Shown: positions 43,601 through 52,774, counted from the first letter of the stretch. The stretch: 64,000 nucleotides of DNA from Jannaschia faecimaris (GCF_900107415.1 NZ_FNPX01000003.1:124001-188000), one strand, 5' to 3'. Numbers and translations: made by a program. The notes: generated by a model from the sequence alone, not told the origin.

Positions 43601-44881
43601 TCATGCGGATGTCTCGGGCCGTTTCAGAACCGACATGAAAAATCCGTCCATGCCGCCCCGCTCGGGCCAGAGGTCGGGCAAGAGACGCAGGCCCTGCGCC
43701 ACGGCGGCCTCTGCCGGCAGGCCCAGGGTGACTGGGTCCGCCGGCTCAAGCGTCAGCCCGGGATGGCGCTTGAGCGCTGCGTCAATCTGGTTTTCCCCTT
43801 CGACCGGCAGCAGGGAACAGGTGCAGTAGACCACGCGCCCACCGGGTTTGACGAAGCCAAGCGCCCGGTCCAGCAATTGGTACTGCAGCTTGGTGAGTGC
43901 CTCCACGTCCCGCGACTCCCGCAGGTGCGGCAGGTCGGGGTGTCGGCGAATCGTACCCGTCGCGGTGCAGGGCGCGTCCAGCAGAACGGCGTCGAAGGGC
44001 TCCTCCGGCGACCACTTGAGCGCATCGGCTTCAAGCACGTCGGCCTGCAACCCTGTCCGCTCAAGGTTCTGAAAGACCCGCCGCATCCGCTTGGGTGACA
44101 CGTCCAGCGCTGTCACCTGCGCGCCCGCCGCCGCCAGTTGCATCGTCTTCCCGCCGGGGGCCGCGCAGAGGTCCAGCACACGCATGCCGGTAACATCGCC
44201 CAGCAGACGCGCAGGCATCGCGGCGGCGGCGTCCTGTACCCACCAGTCCCCTGTTTCGAACCCGGGGAGCAGCGACACCTGACCGCCAGCCAACCGCAGA
44301 GATCCGGTCGGCAAGACGACCGCGCCCTCGATTTCGACCGGGCGCTGCGGCGTCAGGTCAAGCGGGGCACCGGCCAGATGCGCCGCCTCGATCGCTGCCA
44401 GCCTGTCCTGCCCCCACATCTTCGCGACGGGCTTGCGCAGCCAGCCGGGCATCGCGGGTGCCGGAAGCGCATCCCATGCGCTCCGGTCATCGACCATCTT
44501 GCGCAACACGGCATTGACCAGCCCCGACTGCTTGACGGTACGCGGCGACATCCGCGCCATGGCGACGGCATCGTTGACCACGCCGTGCTGTGCCGCCCCG
44601 TCCACGAACACCTCGACCAGTGCAAGGCGCAGGATATCGCGCACCTTCGCGGCCGGCTGCCGGTCCATGTGGGCGCGCATCATCTCGTCAGCCTGCCCCA
44701 TATGGCGCAGCACCAGCCCGGCCAACCTGAGCGCCCGCGCCGCTGCTGGGCCGGTCAGCCCGCTTGCCCCGTCGCCCAGCATGCGTCCGTCACGCAGCAC
44801 ATGCGCCAGCAGGCGGATCGCACCCATCCGGGCGGCCAGGCTTTCGGGCATCTCGCGTTTGGGTGCGGCGGCGTGCGACAT
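43601..44881 (-). CDS. rsmB: 16S rRNA m5C methyltransferase RsmB family
   Basis: 426 residues. The N-terminal NusB-like domain (about 10-140) precedes the Rossmann methyltransferase. SAM loop DLCAAPGGKT is at 237-246, C305 is in DAPCTATG and the catalytic C355 in YCTCSLLP. It methylates a cytosine in 16S rRNA (position 967 in E. coli numbering). It is the first gene of the thirteen-gene minus-strand run and is divergent from the SDH assembly-factor gene. Confidence 0.94.
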   Translation of the reverse strand: MSHAAAPKREMPESLAARMGAIRLLAHVLRDGRMLGDGASGLTGPAAARALRLAGLVLRHMGQADEMMRAHMDRQPAAKVRDILRLALVEVFVDGAAQHGVVNDAVAMARMSPRTVKQSGLVNAVLRKMVDDRSAWDALPAPAMPGWLRKPVAKMWGQDRLAAIEAAHLAGAPLDLTPQRPVEIEGAVVLPTGSLRLAGGQVSLLPGFETGDWWVQDAAAAMPARLLGDVTGMRVLDLCAAPGGKTMQLAAAGAQVTALDVSPKRMRRVFQNLERTGLQADVLEADALKWSPEEPFDAVLLDAPCTATGTIRRHPDLPHLRESRDVEALTKLQYQLLDRALGFVKPGGRVVYCTCSLLPVEGENQIDAALKRHPGLTLEPADPVTLGLPAEAAVAQGLRLLPDLWPERGGMDGFFMSVLKRPETSA

Positions 44882-44947
44882 GGGTTGTCCTTGCAGATGA
44901 AGCCCCGGGGCGTATATCCAAACGTAGTTCCCGGCAAGGAGAGCGAG

Positions 44948-45244
44948 ATGACCGAACCACAGCGCATGTCCGTCGACCCCGACGCCATTCCGCAGGCCGC
45001 CGATGACGCGCCGGCCTGCCCGACCACCCCGCGCGACCGTGGCATCGACCTGACGCCACTGGATGCCGAAGCGGAGGCCGCGCGCCGTGCCGCGCTTCCC
45101 GACGTCGCGCGCCGCGCGCTAGAGGAAGCCGAAGCTCGCAAGCAGGCTGAACTGAACCTGCCCGTGGAACTGGGCGGTCGTTCAGGGCCCGAGCCGGTGC
45201 GGTACGGCGATTGGGAACTCAAAGGCCTCGCCATCGATTTTTGA
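44948..45244 (+). CDS. DUF1674 protein, succinate dehydrogenase assembly factor 4-like
   Basis: 98 residues, ending GPEPVRYGDWELKGLAIDF, the diagnostic C-terminus of DUF1674/SdhAF4. These proteins help load FAD-bearing SdhA in mitochondria and alphaproteobacteria. The middle is a charged Ala/Glu-rich helix. The ATG at 44948 follows AAGGAGAG; an ATG at residue 7 is also possible. There is no other succinate dehydrogenase gene nearby. Confidence 0.9.
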   Translation: MTEPQRMSVDPDAIPQAADDAPACPTTPRDRGIDLTPLDAEAEAARRAALPDVARRALEEAEARKQAELNLPVELGGRSGPEPVRYGDWELKGLAIDF

Positions 45245-45295
45245 CGTGGCTTCTCTGCTCAGGAAATATTCAACCGAGATCGCCGGAAACGGGCG

Positions 45296-45637
45296 TCAAC
45301 GCAGGGTTAGATCGGCTACGTCCCCGGTACCTTGATCCGCCTGGAATCGCACGACGTCGCCCTGCACGGCGACCGTCTGACAGTTGCGCGGAAAGTCCCG
45401 GATCATGGAGGTCAGCGTCCGGCAGAAATATCGCCCCTGCCACTCCCAATCGCCGCTCACCTTGAAGCCGAAACCGCGTCCCGTGATCGCGCCATCGTTG
45501 CTGACGATCAGGCCCACACCATCGCCGGTCAGGCGCTTGCCCTCAACGATGGCAACGAAGGTATCTCGGTCCGTCACCGGTTGAAACGCGGCGGCGGTCG
45601 TGGGCAGGAGCAGGGCGGCAGTCAGCAGGGCGCGCAT
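45296..45637 (-). CDS. Exported protein of unknown function
   Basis: 113 residues with a signal peptide (LLTAALLLPTTAAA). The mature part is beta-rich with two Cys in FCRTLTSMIRDFPRNC, able to form a disulfide, and a GDWEWQGRYF segment. I do not recognise a named family, although the composition and signal make it a real gene. It is convergent with the SDH assembly-factor gene and 42 bases downstream of dapB. Confidence 0.75.
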   Translation of the reverse strand: MRALLTAALLLPTTAAAFQPVTDRDTFVAIVEGKRLTGDGVGLIVSNDGAITGRGFGFKVSGDWEWQGRYFCRTLTSMIRDFPRNCQTVAVQGDVVRFQADQGTGDVADLTLR

Positions 45638-45679
45638 CGGAAACCTCTTCAGCTATTCCATTGCGAACTTAGTGCGCCA

Positions 45680-46501
45680 TCAGCGCAGGCCCAGTACGTC
45701 CAGCATGTCATAGGCCCCCGGCGCGCGACCTTTCGCCCAGATCGCGGCCTTGAGCGCGCCCCGCGCGAAGACGCTGCGATCCGACGCCTGGTGGCGGAGG
45801 GTCAGACGCTCGCCATCGGCCATGAACATCACATCGTGGTCCCCGATAACGTCACCACCGCGGATCGCGCTGAACCCGATTGCTCCGCGGGCCCGCGCCC
45901 CGGTGATGCCATCACGGCCCCGGTCGGCCACGGCGTCCAGTGCTACACCGCGCCCGGCAGCTGCGGCCTGACCCAGCATCAGCGCCGTGCCGGACGGGGC
46001 ATCGACTTTGTGGCGGTGGTGCGACTCCACGATCTCGATGTCGTAATCCGCGTCCAGACTGGCGGCGACCTGTTGCACCAGCTGCGTCAGCAGGTTGACG
46101 CCCAGTGACATGTTCCCGGCCCGCACGATTGCAGTCTTCGCGGCGCAGGCGTCGATCTGCGCGATGTCCTCTGACGTCAGGCCGGTGGTGCCAATAACAT
46201 GGGCGCACCCGGCCTCGGCGCAGAGCTTCGCCATCGCGACGGTGGCACTTGGGGTGGTGAAGTCGATCACGGCATCCGCGCCGCGCAGCGCGGTCGCGGC
46301 ATCGTCCGTCACGGGCACGCCGCTCGGCGCGCCACCCGTGGCCGAGCCGAAGTCCTGCCCCGCCCAGTCGTGACCCGGTGCCTCGGTCACCGCGACCAGC
46401 CGCATCGCGTCGGATGCTTCGATCACCGAGCACAGCATCCGGCCCATGCGTCCCGACCCGCCCATCACCACCAGCCGCGCGGCTTGCTCCTCGTCCTGCA
46501 T
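45680..46501 (-). CDS. dapB: 4-hydroxy-tetrahydrodipicolinate reductase
   Basis: 273 residues. The NAD(P) loop [10 protein letters not shown] is near residue 14, [10 protein letters not shown] and IGTTGL follow, and the catalytic [19 protein letters not shown] segment is intact. It makes tetrahydrodipicolinate for lysine and meso-diaminopimelate. The ATG at 46501 starts just before the Rossmann strand. It is divergent from rbfA with 112 bases between. Confidence 0.97.
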   Translation of the reverse strand: MQDEEQAARLVVMGGSGRMGRMLCSVIEASDAMRLVAVTEAPGHDWAGQDFGSATGGAPSGVPVTDDAATALRGADAVIDFTTPSATVAMAKLCAEAGCAHVIGTTGLTSEDIAQIDACAAKTAIVRAGNMSLGVNLLTQLVQQVAASLDADYDIEIVESHHRHKVDAPSGTALMLGQAAAAGRGVALDAVADRGRDGITGARARGAIGFSAIRGGDVIGDHDVMFMADGERLTLRHQASDRSVFARGALKAAIWAKGRAPGAYDMLDVLGLR

Positions 46502-46613
46502 CGCGTCCGCTCCTATTCTTGTGGTGCCGGTTTGCGGGAACCGCGCCGCCCATGCAACGCTTGCACTCGGGCGATGGCGCAAATATCTGCCACCCCCTCA
46601 GGAGGCGTATCCC

Positions 46614-47039
46614 ATGGCACGATCCAACCAAGACCCCCGCGGCCCGTCGCAGCGTCAGTTGCGCGTGGGTGAATTGATCCGGCGTAAGCTGTCTGAAATC
46701 CTGATGCGGGGCGAGGTCCACGATGAGGAACTCAACAGCCTGATGATCACCGTGAACGAGGTGACCGTCAGCGCCGACCTGAAAATCGCGACGGCCTGGG
46801 TGCTGCCCTTAGGCGGCGACAAGAAGGAGGAGGCGATTGCGGCTCTCAAGCGCTGCAAGGGGCAACTGCGCCATCTGACCGGCAAGGACATGACCCTGCG
46901 CCATTCGCCCGACCTGCGGTTCCGGATCGACGAGACGTTCGACCGGATGGACGCCGCCCGTGCACTGTTCGCCGATGAAAGAGTGGCCCGCGACATTGCC
47001 GCCCCCGACGACGACACGGAAGGGAACGGCGGGGAATGA
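46614..47039 (+). CDS. rbfA: Ribosome-binding factor A
   Basis: 141 residues. It carries the KH-type RbfA fold: [37 protein letters not shown] and [18 protein letters not shown]. It helps mature the 5' end of 16S rRNA in the 30S subunit. A strong AGGAGG site precedes the ATG. Its stop overlaps the next start (ATGA), linking it to the glycosidase and truB. Confidence 0.96.
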   Translation: MARSNQDPRGPSQRQLRVGELIRRKLSEILMRGEVHDEELNSLMITVNEVTVSADLKIATAWVLPLGGDKKEEAIAALKRCKGQLRHLTGKDMTLRHSPDLRFRIDETFDRMDAARALFADERVARDIAAPDDDTEGNGGE

Positions 47040-47749
47040 TCCGGCTGGCGGCTCTGATATTGGCCCTAACCACGGGTTTTGCGGCTGCTTGCCAGCAAGT
47101 CGATCACCGTGGGCGCGCCTTTACTGTTTGCACCGCCGACCTTGCGATCCAGACCATCGAGATGCGGCTGTTGGGCGATGATGGGTTACCGCTGGGCAGT
47201 TTTGCCACGTTGGAGCAGCAAACTGATGCGCCCATCGTCTTCGCCATGAACGGTGGGATGTACCATCCTGATCGCCGACCGGTCGGCCTTTATATCGAAG
47301 ACGGAGTCCGCAGCAAGAACATCGTGACCCGTGAGGGTCCGGGCAATTTCGGTCTTTTGCCAAACGGCGTATTCTGCGTGCGCGAGGGCCGTGCAGACGT
47401 CATCGAATCCCGCGCCTTTGCCGCCGACCCACCCGCCTGCACCCAGGCGACGCAATCAGGGCCGATGCTGGTCATCGACGGGGAGTTGCACCCCCGGTTC
47501 CTGTCCAATTCGGCTTCGCGCAAGCTTCGCAACGGCGTGGGGGCTACACCCGGAGGCAGTACCGTACACTTCGTGATTTCCGATGAGCCCGTGACGTTTC
47601 ACGAACTGGCAACGTTCTATCGCGACGTGTTAGGCTTGCGGGACGCGTTGTTTCTCGACGGCTCGGTGTCCCGGCTGCATGACCCCTCAACCGGACGCAG
47701 CGACGGCGGCCGGCAGATGGGCCCGATGATCGTCGTGACGGAGCGCTGA
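47036..47749 (+). CDS. Phosphodiester glycosidase family protein (DUF2233/NAGPA-like), exported
   Basis: 237 residues. A signal peptide ([15 protein letters not shown]) ends before a Cys-containing start. The core has [58 protein letters not shown] and [10 protein letters not shown], the pattern of NAGPA-type phosphodiester glycosidases. It may hydrolyse a sugar-phosphate diester outside the cytoplasm. It is an odd guest between two translation genes but overlaps rbfA (ATGA) and is two bases from truB. Confidence 0.9.
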   Translation: MIRLAALILALTTGFAAACQQVDHRGRAFTVCTADLAIQTIEMRLLGDDGLPLGSFATLEQQTDAPIVFAMNGGMYHPDRRPVGLYIEDGVRSKNIVTREGPGNFGLLPNGVFCVREGRADVIESRAFAADPPACTQATQSGPMLVIDGELHPRFLSNSASRKLRNGVGATPGGSTVHFVISDEPVTFHELATFYRDVLGLRDALFLDGSVSRLHDPSTGRSDGGRQMGPMIVVTER

Positions 47750-47751
47750 AG

Positions 47752-48651
47752 ATGGGTCGACGCAAGAAGGGCAATCCGGTTCATGGCTGGATGGTGGTGG
47801 ACAAACCTGCCGGCGTCACCTCCACGCAGGTCGTGGGCAAGGTTCGTTGGGCGCTGGACGCGCAAAAGGCCGGACATGCCGGCACGCTCGATCCGGACGC
47901 GACCGGAGTTCTGGCCGTTGCATTGGGCGAGGCGACGAAGACCGTGCCCTTCATCACCGATGCGCTCAAATGCTACCATTTCCGCGTGACCTGGGGGGCG
48001 GAGACCTCGACCGACGATGCATCGGGCGAGATCACGCGGACCTCGGATGCGCGCCCGGATGCCGTGGCGCTGGAAACCGCTTTGCCTGCGTTCCGGGGCG
48101 ACATTCAGCAGATTCCGCCGCAGGTTTCTGCCGTGAAGGTCGAAGGAGAGCGGGCCTATGACCTCGCCCGTGAAGGGGTCGAGATGGATCTGGCCGCGCG
48201 CCCGTTGTTCGTCGACCGGCTGATGGTCGTGTCAAAGGATGCAGAGGGTGCCGAGCTGGAGATGGTTTGCGGAAAGGGCGGTTACGTCCGCGCAATCGCG
48301 CGCGATCTTGGCCGTACGCTGGGTTGCCTTGGTCACGTCGCTTGGCTGCGCCGCACATGGGCCGGACCCTTCGAGGCCAGCGAGGGCGTCACCCTGGAAC
48401 AGATCGAGGCGATGGCCCGAACGCCCGACTTGCACGCCCGACTGCTGCCGCTGGAGCTCGGCCTCGACGGTTTGACCGAAGTGGCGGTGTCAGAAGCCGC
48501 CGCCAGCCGTCTGCGCCATGGAAACCCAGGCGATGCCCTTCAGGGGGCAGAGTACGGGGAGGCCTGCTGGGCGTCGCACAAGGGCCAAGCCGTGGCCGTG
48601 GGAACGTACCGTGCGGGGGCGGTTCACCCTTCCAAAGTGTTCCAGACCTGA
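47752..48651 (+). CDS. truB: tRNA pseudouridine-55 synthase
   Basis: 299 residues. It has [17 protein letters not shown], then [14 protein letters not shown] with the catalytic Asp near residue 44, and the family's YDLAREG and [12 protein letters not shown] segments. It makes the TΨC pseudouridine in tRNA. In many proteobacteria rpsO and pnp follow truB directly; here they are 3.5 kb further on. Confidence 0.97.
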   Translation: MGRRKKGNPVHGWMVVDKPAGVTSTQVVGKVRWALDAQKAGHAGTLDPDATGVLAVALGEATKTVPFITDALKCYHFRVTWGAETSTDDASGEITRTSDARPDAVALETALPAFRGDIQQIPPQVSAVKVEGERAYDLAREGVEMDLAARPLFVDRLMVVSKDAEGAELEMVCGKGGYVRAIARDLGRTLGCLGHVAWLRRTWAGPFEASEGVTLEQIEAMARTPDLHARLLPLELGLDGLTEVAVSEAAASRLRHGNPGDALQGAEYGEACWASHKGQAVAVGTYRAGAVHPSKVFQT

Positions 48652-48839
48652 AACATTAGTGGCGCGCCGCGCGCCTATTGCGCTCAATTGTTACAGTCAA
48701 TCACGAAACTTAGCGATCCCATCCTTGCACATGCACCACTGCGTGAGGCTGGCTACCGCGGTGACGTCCTGTCGCGATAGACCTTGGTGAAGTTAACATC
48801 GGGCCACCTGAAGGCACCGAAAGCCCAAGGAACACACCC

Positions 48840-49334
48840 ATGACCCCGACCCGCTCGCTTCCAGATCTCGCCTGGACTGTACTGATCGCCGGTGCCTTGG
48901 CCACGATCGCCTTCGATCTCTTCGGCAAAGGCCTCTCACCCCTGCTGGGCTTTGCCAAGCTGGCCCCGGTGCCGCTCGCACAATCCGCGCTCACGGTTAT
49001 CTTCGGCGGGGCACCGTCCGGTGCCGCCGACGTGCTGCACATCCTGACGGGCCTGATCGCCTATCCATTGGGATATATCCTGATTGCCCGACCGATCGCC
49101 GCCCGTGTTACACCTTGGCTGCATTGGTCTTTGGTCGCCGTGGCCTATGGTGTTGGGCTATGGATCTTCGCGCTTTACGTCATGGCCCATCTGGTGGCCG
49201 GTAATCCGCCATTCCTCGGTTTTACGGGCATCACCTGGGTGGCGCTCTGGGGGCATATCCTCTTTGCCTATGTCGCTGTCGGCGTGATCGAACGCCGCCT
49301 GCCGCAGGGTGCCGCGGCCCCTGTCGGCACGTGA
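48840..49334 (+). CDS. Four-helix membrane protein, function unknown
   Basis: 164 residues with about four hydrophobic segments: LAWTVLIAGALATIAFDLF, ADVLHILTGLIAYPLGYILI, WSLVAVAYGVGLWIFALYVMA, and WVALWGHILFAYVAVGVI. His residues in the second, third and fourth segments could bind a haem or metal, but I do not recognise a family. The ATG at 48840 follows AAGGAACAC. The 188-base gap after truB probably holds its promoter. Confidence 0.75.
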   Translation: MTPTRSLPDLAWTVLIAGALATIAFDLFGKGLSPLLGFAKLAPVPLAQSALTVIFGGAPSGAADVLHILTGLIAYPLGYILIARPIAARVTPWLHWSLVAVAYGVGLWIFALYVMAHLVAGNPPFLGFTGITWVALWGHILFAYVAVGVIERRLPQGAAAPVGT

Positions 49335-49376
49335 CGCCACTTGCCAGCCCCCGCGCGGGGCTGGCACACCGGCTGT

Positions 49377-49898
49377 ATGATTACCCGGACCCACACCAAG
49401 GGCGATGCCCCCTCGACTGCGACCTATTCCGAAGACGAGAAATATCGCTACGTCCTGACGCGAACGTGGGATATCTCCGCCCGGCGGGTGACCTTCGTCA
49501 TGCTGAACCCCTCAACCGCGACAGAACAGCAGAATGACCCCACGGTCGAACGCTGCGAACGCCGGGCACGGGCACTTGGCTTTGGCGCGTTCCGCGTCAC
49601 CAATATTTTCGCCTGGCGTGCCACTGATCCGCGCGACATGCGCGCGCAGGCGGACCCGGTCGGGGGCACGGCCAATGATGCGGCGATTCGGGACGCGGCG
49701 CTCTGGGCCGATACCGTAGTCTGTGCCTGGGGAACCCATGGGGCGCACCTGAACCGGGGAGTCCAAGTCGAGGCGTTGCTGCGGCAGACGGGTAAGCCGC
49801 TGACGACGCTGGGCCTGTCGAAGGATGGGCACCCAAAGCACCCACTCTATATCGGCTACGCAGTTCAGCCCGTGCCTTGGGTGTCTGTGCCTGTCTGA
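49377..49898 (+). CDS. DUF1643 family protein
   Basis: 173 residues, cytosolic. The family segments are clear: YRYVLTRTWD, VTFVMLNPSTATEQQNDPTV, RCERRARALGFGAFRVTNIFAWRATDP and VCAWGTHGAH. Function unknown; related proteins occur in variable genome regions. The ATG at 49377 precedes the homology; an upstream in-frame ATG at 49341 is less likely. The stop codon lies inside a 16-base perfect palindrome. Confidence 0.88.
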   Translation: MITRTHTKGDAPSTATYSEDEKYRYVLTRTWDISARRVTFVMLNPSTATEQQNDPTVERCERRARALGFGAFRVTNIFAWRATDPRDMRAQADPVGGTANDAAIRDAALWADTVVCAWGTHGAHLNRGVQVEALLRQTGKPLTTLGLSKDGHPKHPLYIGYAVQPVPWVSVPV

Positions 49899-49906
49899 TC
49901 AGACAG
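49891..49906. repeat. 16-base perfect palindrome over the DUF1643 stop
   Basis: CTGTCTGATCAGACAG is perfectly self-complementary, centred on GATC. It contains the TGA stop (49896-49898) and marks the border between the DUF1643 gene and the following low-coding region. Confidence 0.7.
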
Positions 49907-50400
49907 AATATTCCCGCAGCCAACCGCGCGAGTGTTGCCCCGAGAAGTGGGAAAGGCACCGCATGATCTGATTGCATGGGGTCGTGTGTGCCACCGCGCC
50001 CTGGCTGCGAGGCCAAGAGAACAGCAGCTGCATCAGCTGGCGATGACGAGCTCACGACTCGTTGGGGCTGTCGTGTGGTCTGCGAAGCCGTCGCCATAAT
50101 GAAAGCGTTTTCGATGGGCCAGAAGAAGCCGGGGTAACGGCAAGGGCGTGAGCCGGCCATCGATTCGCGCTTGATCGCCGCCTTTCGCGGCGACTCGGAA
50201 AATCTAACCGGCGGAGGCCGATGAGTCCCGAAACTGCCGTGCGCAGACAGCTTCTTTCGTGGAGCTTTTCACCTGAGCGGTCCGATTTTCTAGGGCGACG
50301 GATTGCTGCAGGCCCGGACCGTTCCAAGACGCGGCCCTTATCGCGTCAACGGCTGGCGCAAGCCGCTACTCCGGTCATCGAGCCATGTCCTGGGCGCTCA

Positions 50401-50660
50401 TCAATCAACATGCGCATTCGTCGCCCGCACCCAGCTGTAGACCGGCACGGATTGGCAAACTTCGGCGGAAACGATCACGCGGGTCGGTGCCCAATCCGGC
50501 CTTTCCAAGATGAAGGGCGTGCCGGGTAAAGTCGCACGTCTCCTTCGGCATAAACGTCCTGGTCATCACCGCACCGAACGTAACGAACGGCACCGTCAAA
50601 GACGCCCGCCAGATCAGGAATAGTCCCGTCAAGACCCGCAGGCCTGTCATTGTTTGACAT
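50401..50660 (-). pseudogene. Probable frameshifted gene
   Basis: A minus-strand ORF from ATG 50660 reads coding-like for about 45 codons (MSNNDRPAGLDGTIPDLAG, then FDGAVRYVRCGDDQDVYAEG), then loses character and stops at 50475. From about 50535 a different frame becomes strongly coding-like (TLPGTPFILERPDWAP, then RVIVSAEVCQSVPVYSWVRA) and ends in TGA at 50401-50403. One missing base near 50530-50540 would give a single protein of about 85 residues. No family recognised, and no good ribosome site. Confidence 0.4.
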
Positions 50661-50682
50661 CACGAAGAGAGGAGAACGCCGC

Positions 50683-50814
50683 GTGTCGATCCGTTTCAGT
50701 ATCCGGGCGGACCTTCGAAAAGGTCTGGACGGTCTGGCGGTGTTCGTTTCTGTTCGCCCCGAAATTTCGCCCAGCACGCAAATTGAGCCGCAATCCTGCG
50801 GCGCTCTTTCGTAA
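50683..50814 (+). CDS. Possible 43-residue ORF with strong ribosome site
   Basis: A GTG at 50683 is preceded at normal spacing by AGAGAGGAG. The ORF encodes a short basic peptide starting SIRFSIRADLRKGLDG and stops at 50814. No family or membrane segment. The strong Shine-Dalgarno is the only support. Confidence 0.22.
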   Translation: MSIRFSIRADLRKGLDGLAVFVSVRPEISPSTQIEPQSCGALS

Positions 50815-50854
50815 AGCGGAAAATCGGGGCGATCCGACAGAGTTCCAAGCGTGA

Positions 50855-51847
50855 TCAGCGGGCTGCAATCAACCTGATATGGCTCGCGTCGAGACTCTGC
50901 ACTCCGCTGAGCCGCGCCACCAACACATCGTCAAGCATCACTCCAGTTTCGCCTTCCGTTTCAACGATGCTCAAGGCGGGAACGCTAGCACCCGTATAGT
51001 CTATTTCGATCCTGTCCACGGCCGGATCAAAATCCTCGATCAGCGGGACATTGTCCAAATCGCCGTCTAGCCCCGAGGTCGGTTCGGTCGGAGCGCGAAG
51101 CAGAAACAGATCCGATCCGGACCCACCGCTCAGGCTGTCGCCCTGACCGCCAGCAAGAGAGTCGTCGCCGTCCCCGCCGGATATTCGGTCGGCGTCGTCG
51201 CGATCCCTACCTGCATCGTCCAGCACTGAGCCATCCAGAAAGTCGTCACCCGCGCCGCCGGCAAGCGTATCACGGCCTTCGCCGCCAATCAGGCTGTCGG
51301 ACCCGGTGCCGCCGATCAGGTCGTCGTCGCCGTCGCCCCCGGACAGCAAGTCATCGCCCGTTCCGCCATGAAGAGTGTCGTCATCGGCGTCGCCGTGAAG
51401 TATATCGTCATTATCGCCACCGTGCAGGATATCGTCGCCGCGGCCGCCCATCAGGACATCGCGGCCCGCCAGGCCATCCAATGTGTCAGCCCCATCATTG
51501 CCGATAATGAAGTCATTCTCTGCAGAACCACCGATCTCGTCATCCGATGCGTTGCCGAGTACCGCATCGCTCTGGACGGCGATCGGGGTGGCGGAGGTTC
51601 CGCCCAGCCCGTCCCCGAGGTGCGCACCGCCGATCTGATCACGCGTGGCAAGGACCGGTGGTTCTTCGGGATCGAGAAGATCGCGGGGCGATTCTTCCGC
51701 GTCCGCGCCCTCAGCCTCCGATGTCCTGATCTCCTTCTGATCGTCCGGCCCGTCCCAACCGTCGACGTCGTCTTCAGTCCCGGACACCGGAAGCGCGACC
51801 ATTACACCGGATATGAAAAGGCCGACCAGGCCTGCCATCAGCAACAT
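50855..51847 (-). CDS. RTX (hemolysin-type) calcium-binding repeat protein
   Basis: 330 residues. One N-terminal hydrophobic helix (LLMAGLVGLFISGVMVAL) serves as an anchor or signal. An acidic linker (about 22-95) precedes roughly a dozen GGxGxDxLx nonapeptides at about 95-245, which form a calcium-binding beta roll. The C-terminal ~85 residues (IEDFDPAVDRIEIDY, then GVMLDDVLVARLSGV) are the usual RTX end cap. No enzyme domain. The helix is unusual, because type I-secreted RTX proteins have none. The gene is isolated and reads against its neighbours. Confidence 0.88.
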   Translation of the reverse strand: MLLMAGLVGLFISGVMVALPVSGTEDDVDGWDGPDDQKEIRTSEAEGADAEESPRDLLDPEEPPVLATRDQIGGAHLGDGLGGTSATPIAVQSDAVLGNASDDEIGGSAENDFIIGNDGADTLDGLAGRDVLMGGRGDDILHGGDNDDILHGDADDDTLHGGTGDDLLSGGDGDDDLIGGTGSDSLIGGEGRDTLAGGAGDDFLDGSVLDDAGRDRDDADRISGGDGDDSLAGGQGDSLSGGSGSDLFLLRAPTEPTSGLDGDLDNVPLIEDFDPAVDRIEIDYTGASVPALSIVETEGETGVMLDDVLVARLSGVQSLDASHIRLIAAR

Positions 51848-52153
51848 TTCATGATCTCCCTCTGGTGGCGGCGTAGTGCCCGGTCACGTTTTCATTCGCT
51901 TGACCCACACTGGATGCGGCGAGAAGCGGGCGTCGTGGACCGGCATAGGTCGCGTCTGCACGTCGATGCCTACGGTGCAGAGCGTCGTCGGGTCCAACTG
52001 GAAATGCCTAAAACGATACCGATCCCTGGCCTTATTTGGTCGCCAAGGGGGCTTTCCAAGGCTTGGGAATCGGTGTAGCGGGACCCCTCTCCAAGGGCCC
52101 TGCTGGACGACATCCCGGCTTGCGCCATTTCTTTAACCTTCAAGGAGCCCCCG
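51848..52153. other. Intergenic region upstream of rpsO, 306 bases
   Basis: The region lies between the divergent RTX and rpsO genes and should carry both promoters. I see no gene. The last 15 bases contain an AAGGAG ribosome site for rpsO (CTTCAAGGAGCCCCCG). GC-rich runs such as AAGGGCCCTG upstream may form leader hairpins, but no clear -10/-35 pair or autoregulatory pseudoknot can be defined by eye. Confidence 0.5.
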
Positions 52154-52423
52154 ATGTCGATCACCGTCGAAGAGAAGAACCGCCTGATTAAGGAATTCGC
52201 GACCAAGGAAGGCGACACCGGTTCGCCCGAGGTCCAGATTGCGATCCTGACCTCGCGGATCACCACCCTCACCGAGCACTTCAAGACCCACAAGAAGGAC
52301 AACCATTCCCGACGTGGCCTTCTGATGATGGTCGCGCAGCGCCGCAAGCTGCTCGATTATGCCCGTGGCAAGAGCGAAGAGCGGTATCAGGATCTGATCA
52401 AGCGCCTCGGCATCCGTCGCTGA
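52154..52423 (+). CDS. rpsO: Ribosomal protein S15
   Basis: 89 residues, full length. It begins [27 protein letters not shown], followed by [28 protein letters not shown]. It binds 16S rRNA in the platform of the 30S subunit. A strong AAGGAG site precedes the ATG, and a terminator with a T run follows 22 bases after the stop. Confidence 0.99.
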   Translation: MSITVEEKNRLIKEFATKEGDTGSPEVQIAILTSRITTLTEHFKTHKKDNHSRRGLLMMVAQRRKLLDYARGKSEERYQDLIKRLGIRR

Positions 52424-52445
52424 TCCGTTTCAATACTCATTCGAG

Positions 52446-52473
52446 AGGCCGTGCTTCCCGCGCGGCCTTTTTT
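52446..52473 (+). terminator. Rho-independent terminator after rpsO
   Basis: AGGCCG ... CGGCCT stem with a GC-rich loop, followed by TTTTTT. A classic terminator. Confidence 0.88.
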
Positions 52474-52774
52474 CGTTCTGACCGGCGGTCGTTCTGCTCT
52501 CACAATTCTCTCGCTGACCCTGAATGGCACACCGTTTCGCATTCGCTCGGTTGTCCTTCTGCGTGCCGTGTTGCGTCGGACGGTGGCCATTCGTCTTGAT
52601 TGCGGTCGACGGACGCGCGACCTTCCCAATCCCGAGCAATTCCGCTACACGCCCCATATCTGAGACGTGACGCTTTGATCCCGGCGCATGACATGATGAA
52701 GGGGGTCGGCGGCAATGGGGCCGCTATTCAACGACGCACTGGCAGGGGCCAGGAGGCGTCAGACAGGATACGAA
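52474..52774. other. Leader region upstream of pnp, about 300 bases
   Basis: No gene seen. The region follows the rpsO terminator and must hold the pnp promoter and leader. In many bacteria the pnp leader contains an RNase III-cut stem for autoregulation; paired GC-rich blocks exist here but I cannot fold it reliably. AGGATA stands shortly before the pnp ATG. Confidence 0.4.

Larger units (their letters stand above)
49907..50854. other. Low-information region, about 950 bases
   Basis: Apart from a probable frameshifted gene at 50401-50660 and a possible 43-codon ORF at 50683, I see no convincing gene on either strand. Open frames exist in all directions but have no recognisable domains and atypical composition. 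There is no tRNA-like cloverleaf and no inverted terminal repeat. It looks like decayed accessory DNA between DUF1643 and the RTX gene. Confidence 0.6.

Noticed and set aside
44250-44280. TTCGAACCC resembling a tRNA T-loop
   Set aside because: It lies inside rsmB in frame, and no flanking stems or anticodon arm exist.
49907-50400. Insertion-sequence remnant
   Set aside because: I looked for terminal inverted repeats, a DDE motif and duplicated target sites and found none, so the stretch is left undescribed.
51110-51470. Short tandem DNA repeat array or CRISPR
   Set aside because: The regular pattern is RTX nonapeptide codons within a single reading frame, with no spacer structure.
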